Source: JBFXDI01 sp050181295 (GTDB lineage Bacteria > Pseudomonadota > Alphaproteobacteria > Rhizobiales > Aestuariivirgaceae). Taken from it: DNA of 8,883 nucleotides. Position numbers and translations under genes: made by a program. Of the stretch, positions 8,074 to 8,883 are shown one piece after another (positions within the stretch are counted from its first letter, which is position 1; each line of letters starts with the position of its first letter). The notes under the pieces were generated by a model. That model saw only the letters and a list, made by a program, of their open reading frames with translations. It was not told the origin of the DNA and made no database searches. The DNA lies in NCBI GenBank assembly GCA_050181295.1, contig JBFXDI010000152.1:1-8883 (forward strand). Direction: 5' to 3'.

Positions 8074-8631
8074 CTACTCCGCCGCCTGGACCTTCTCGGG
8101 CCGCTCGCGCTTGAAGGGCGAGAGGTAATCGTCGACCTCGACGCCGATCAGGTTGTTGAAGACGTTGGTCGCGAGCATCGTGCCGCCATAGGTCACGAGG
8201 TCGACGAGCGTCTTCTCGCCGTAGCGCGCCTTGACGCGCTCAATCAGGTCCGTGGCCGGCGGCTGCTGCGGGTTGCCCACCGCGTAGCCGAGCTCGATCA
8301 GGAGCGCCTCGTCGCCTTCCGGCTTGAAATCCTCGGGCGCGATCCCTTCCTGGATGAGGAGGCGGCGGAAATAGGTGGTGCAGAGGAGGCACCCGGCGGT
8401 CGCCGAGATGGCGTGCGAATAGAGCGACAGCGCGCGCTCGCCCACGGCCTTGCGCACCTCGTCCTTGACGATGCCCCACTGGCGGAAGACGTCGAAAGCG
8501 GCGGGTGAATTCAGGAGGACCGCCTTCATGTTGGTCACGCGCCCGGCGCGCTTCGCCTCGTCCTCGTAGCGGGCTTTCACGTCCGCCGGCAGGCTGTCGT
8601 TCGTTTCGTCGATACGGCGGACGTGACTCAT
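8074..8631 (-). CDS. Carboxymuconolactone decarboxylase / AhpD-like family protein with CxxC
   Basis: The product (185 residues) is all-helical in appearance, with no signal peptide or membrane segment, so it is probably cytoplasmic. It resembles the carboxymuconolactone decarboxylase/AhpD-like fold: a central helix has CLLC (Cys81, Cys84) in the sequence HAISATAGCLLCTTYF. The C-terminal half contains LVTYGGTMLATNVFNNLIGVE, which resembles the second conserved helix of peroxidase-related members. In AhpD, CxxC is followed four residues later by His and preceded by a Glu; here Phe88 occupies the His position and Ser69 the Glu position, though His73 is nearby. A thiol-disulphide or peroxidase role is therefore possible but unproven. 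ATG 8631 was chosen because AAAGGG lies 8 bases upstream; the frame runs open up to 8748, but the extra 39 residues come from palindromic intergenic sequence. The gene stands alone, convergent with gltX and downstream of an IS30 end. Confidence 0.8.
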   Translation of the reverse strand: MSHVRRIDETNDSLPADVKARYEDEAKRAGRVTNMKAVLLNSPAAFDVFRQWGIVKDEVRKAVGERALSLYSHAISATAGCLLCTTYFRRLLIQEGIAPEDFKPEGDEALLIELGYAVGNPQQPPATDLIERVKARYGEKTLVDLVTYGGTMLATNVFNNLIGVEVDDYLSPFKRERPEKVQAAE

Positions 8632-8639
8632 CGCACAAG

Positions 8640-8645
8640 CCCTTT
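8640..8645 (-). promoter_or_regulatory. Likely ribosome binding site of the AhpD-like gene
   Basis: Read on the minus strand, AAAGGG lies 8 bases before ATG 8631-8629. It is a moderate match to the anti-Shine-Dalgarno sequence and supports this start over the upstream in-frame start at 8748. Confidence 0.5.
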
Positions 8646-8663
8646 GGTCAGGAGAAAGCTGGG

Positions 8664-8737
8664 CTTGCAGATGGCCGTTTTTCGCACCGAATGCAAGCGT
8701 TCTCCATTCCGAACGGAAAGGGAGGACGCCCATCTGC
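8664..8737. repeat. Cluster of short inverted repeats upstream of the AhpD-like gene
   Basis: GCAGATGG (8667-8674) and CCATCTGC (8730-8737) form a perfect 8-bp inverted pair about 55 bases apart. Inside lie TTCCG-AA-CGGAA (8707-8718), and GAATG (8689-8693) with CATTC (8705-8709). CTTGCA (8664-8669) also pairs with TGCAAG (8692-8697). The layout could be a small mobile-repeat remnant or an operator region for the gene at 8074-8631. I see no convincing -35/-10 pair. The function is unknown. Confidence 0.4.
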
Positions 8738-8743
8738 CATTCC

Positions 8744-8765
8744 GTCATTCCTGCGTAAGCAGGAA
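8744..8765. repeat. Half-copy of the type 2 palindromic repeat at the IS30 end
   Basis: TTCCTGC (8748-8754) and GCAGGAA (8759-8765) form a perfect 7-bp stem with a GTAA loop, preceded by GTCA. It closely matches the first arm of the repeat at 7969-7992 (CGTCATTCCGGCGAAAGCAGG there). The remaining arms do not follow; the sequence passes straight into transposase coding DNA. The stem also encodes the last residues of the transposase and its stop. Confidence 0.65.
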
Positions 8766-8883
8766 GGTGGATTCACATTCGAAGTGCAACAGCTGGGCTG
8801 AGAAGACCTCGGCTGGAGTTTTGAAGGCAAGGCATTTTCTGGGGGTGTTGTTGTAGGCGCGGATGATCTGGTTGAAGCGGCTG
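8745..8883 (-). CDS. IS30-family transposase, C-terminal end (rest outside window)
   Basis: On the minus strand, bases 8882 to 8745 encode 45 residues before TGA (8747-8745). The sequence includes FNQIIRAYNNTPRKCLAFKT followed by PAEVF. The N-N-x-P-R-K-C-L-x-x-x-T-P-A-E-V-F pattern is characteristic of the C-terminal end of IS30-family DDE transposases, just past the catalytic glutamate. The gene begins beyond base 8883, so intactness cannot be judged. The last residues, STFLLTQE, are encoded by or next to a palindromic repeat that looks like flanking genomic DNA. The terminal inverted repeat of the element may be the region about 8766-8790 (with GTTGCACTTCG on the minus strand), which would put it inside the reading frame; this is an inference. 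It reads toward the AhpD-like gene, 113 bases away. Confidence 0.85.
   Translation of the reverse strand, partial: SRFNQIIRAYNNTPRKCLAFKTPAEVFSAQLLHFECESTFLLTQE
8745..8883 (-). mobile_element. Terminal part of an IS30-family insertion sequence
   Basis: This is inferred from the transposase C-terminus. The element's exact end is not certain: it could lie near 8766, where the palindromic repeat stops, or closer to 8745. Only one end is in the window, so neither the inverted-repeat pair nor a target-site duplication can be read. Confidence 0.6.

Noticed and set aside
8632..8748. Extended N-terminus of the AhpD-like protein starting at 8748
   Set aside because: The additional 39 residues come from inverted-repeat intergenic DNA and overlap the IS30 end; the ATG at 8631 has its own ribosome binding site.
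1..8883. tRNA, rRNA, CRISPR array or a phage-defence cassette
   Set aside because: No cloverleaf, rRNA-like stretch or regularly spaced direct repeats were seen. AddAB is a housekeeping repair complex, so it is not evidence of a defence island.

Overview
The window is GC-rich, densely coding DNA from an alphaproteobacterium, probably a Hyphomicrobiales (Rhizobiales) relative. Three things point there: an alphaproteobacterial-type AddAB helicase-nuclease, a glutamine-dependent NAD+ synthetase directly followed by a short glutamyl-tRNA synthetase, and palindromic intergenic repeats with GTCATT...ATGAC ends of a kind I remember from Rhizobiales genomes. The genus cannot be fixed from the sequence alone.

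Layout. Positions 1-1331 (+) hold the C-terminal part of addB; its 5' end lies outside the window. It overlaps the complete addA (1328-4789, +) by an ATGA stop/start. A gap of about 177 bp (4790-4966) holds a composite palindromic repeat. Then come nadE (4967-6622, +) and gltX (6624-7961, +), one base apart and surely co-transcribed. A second composite repeat fills the convergent gap 7962-8073. A carboxymuconolactone decarboxylase/AhpD-like gene lies on the minus strand (8074-8631). At the right edge (8745-8883, -) is the C-terminal end of an IS30-family transposase, which continues beyond the window.

How the genes work together. AddA and AddB form a heterodimeric helicase-nuclease that resects double-strand breaks before RecA loading. 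NadE finishes NAD+ synthesis using glutamine nitrogen. GltX charges tRNA with glutamate; alphaproteobacteria generally make Gln-tRNA indirectly through GatCAB. The AhpD-like protein may be a thiol-based redox protein, but part of the usual active site is altered. These are mostly housekeeping genes.

I see no defence island, CRISPR array, tRNA, rRNA or obvious new multi-gene system. The most interesting signals are small. Two branched repeat elements start 5 bases after the addA and gltX stop codons, counting from a shared 10-base word. A half-copy of the second type forms the coding end of the IS30 transposase, which suggests insertion into, or capture of, such an element. The CxxC protein lacks the expected histidine, and AddB lacks the Fe-S cysteines known from Bacillus AddB.
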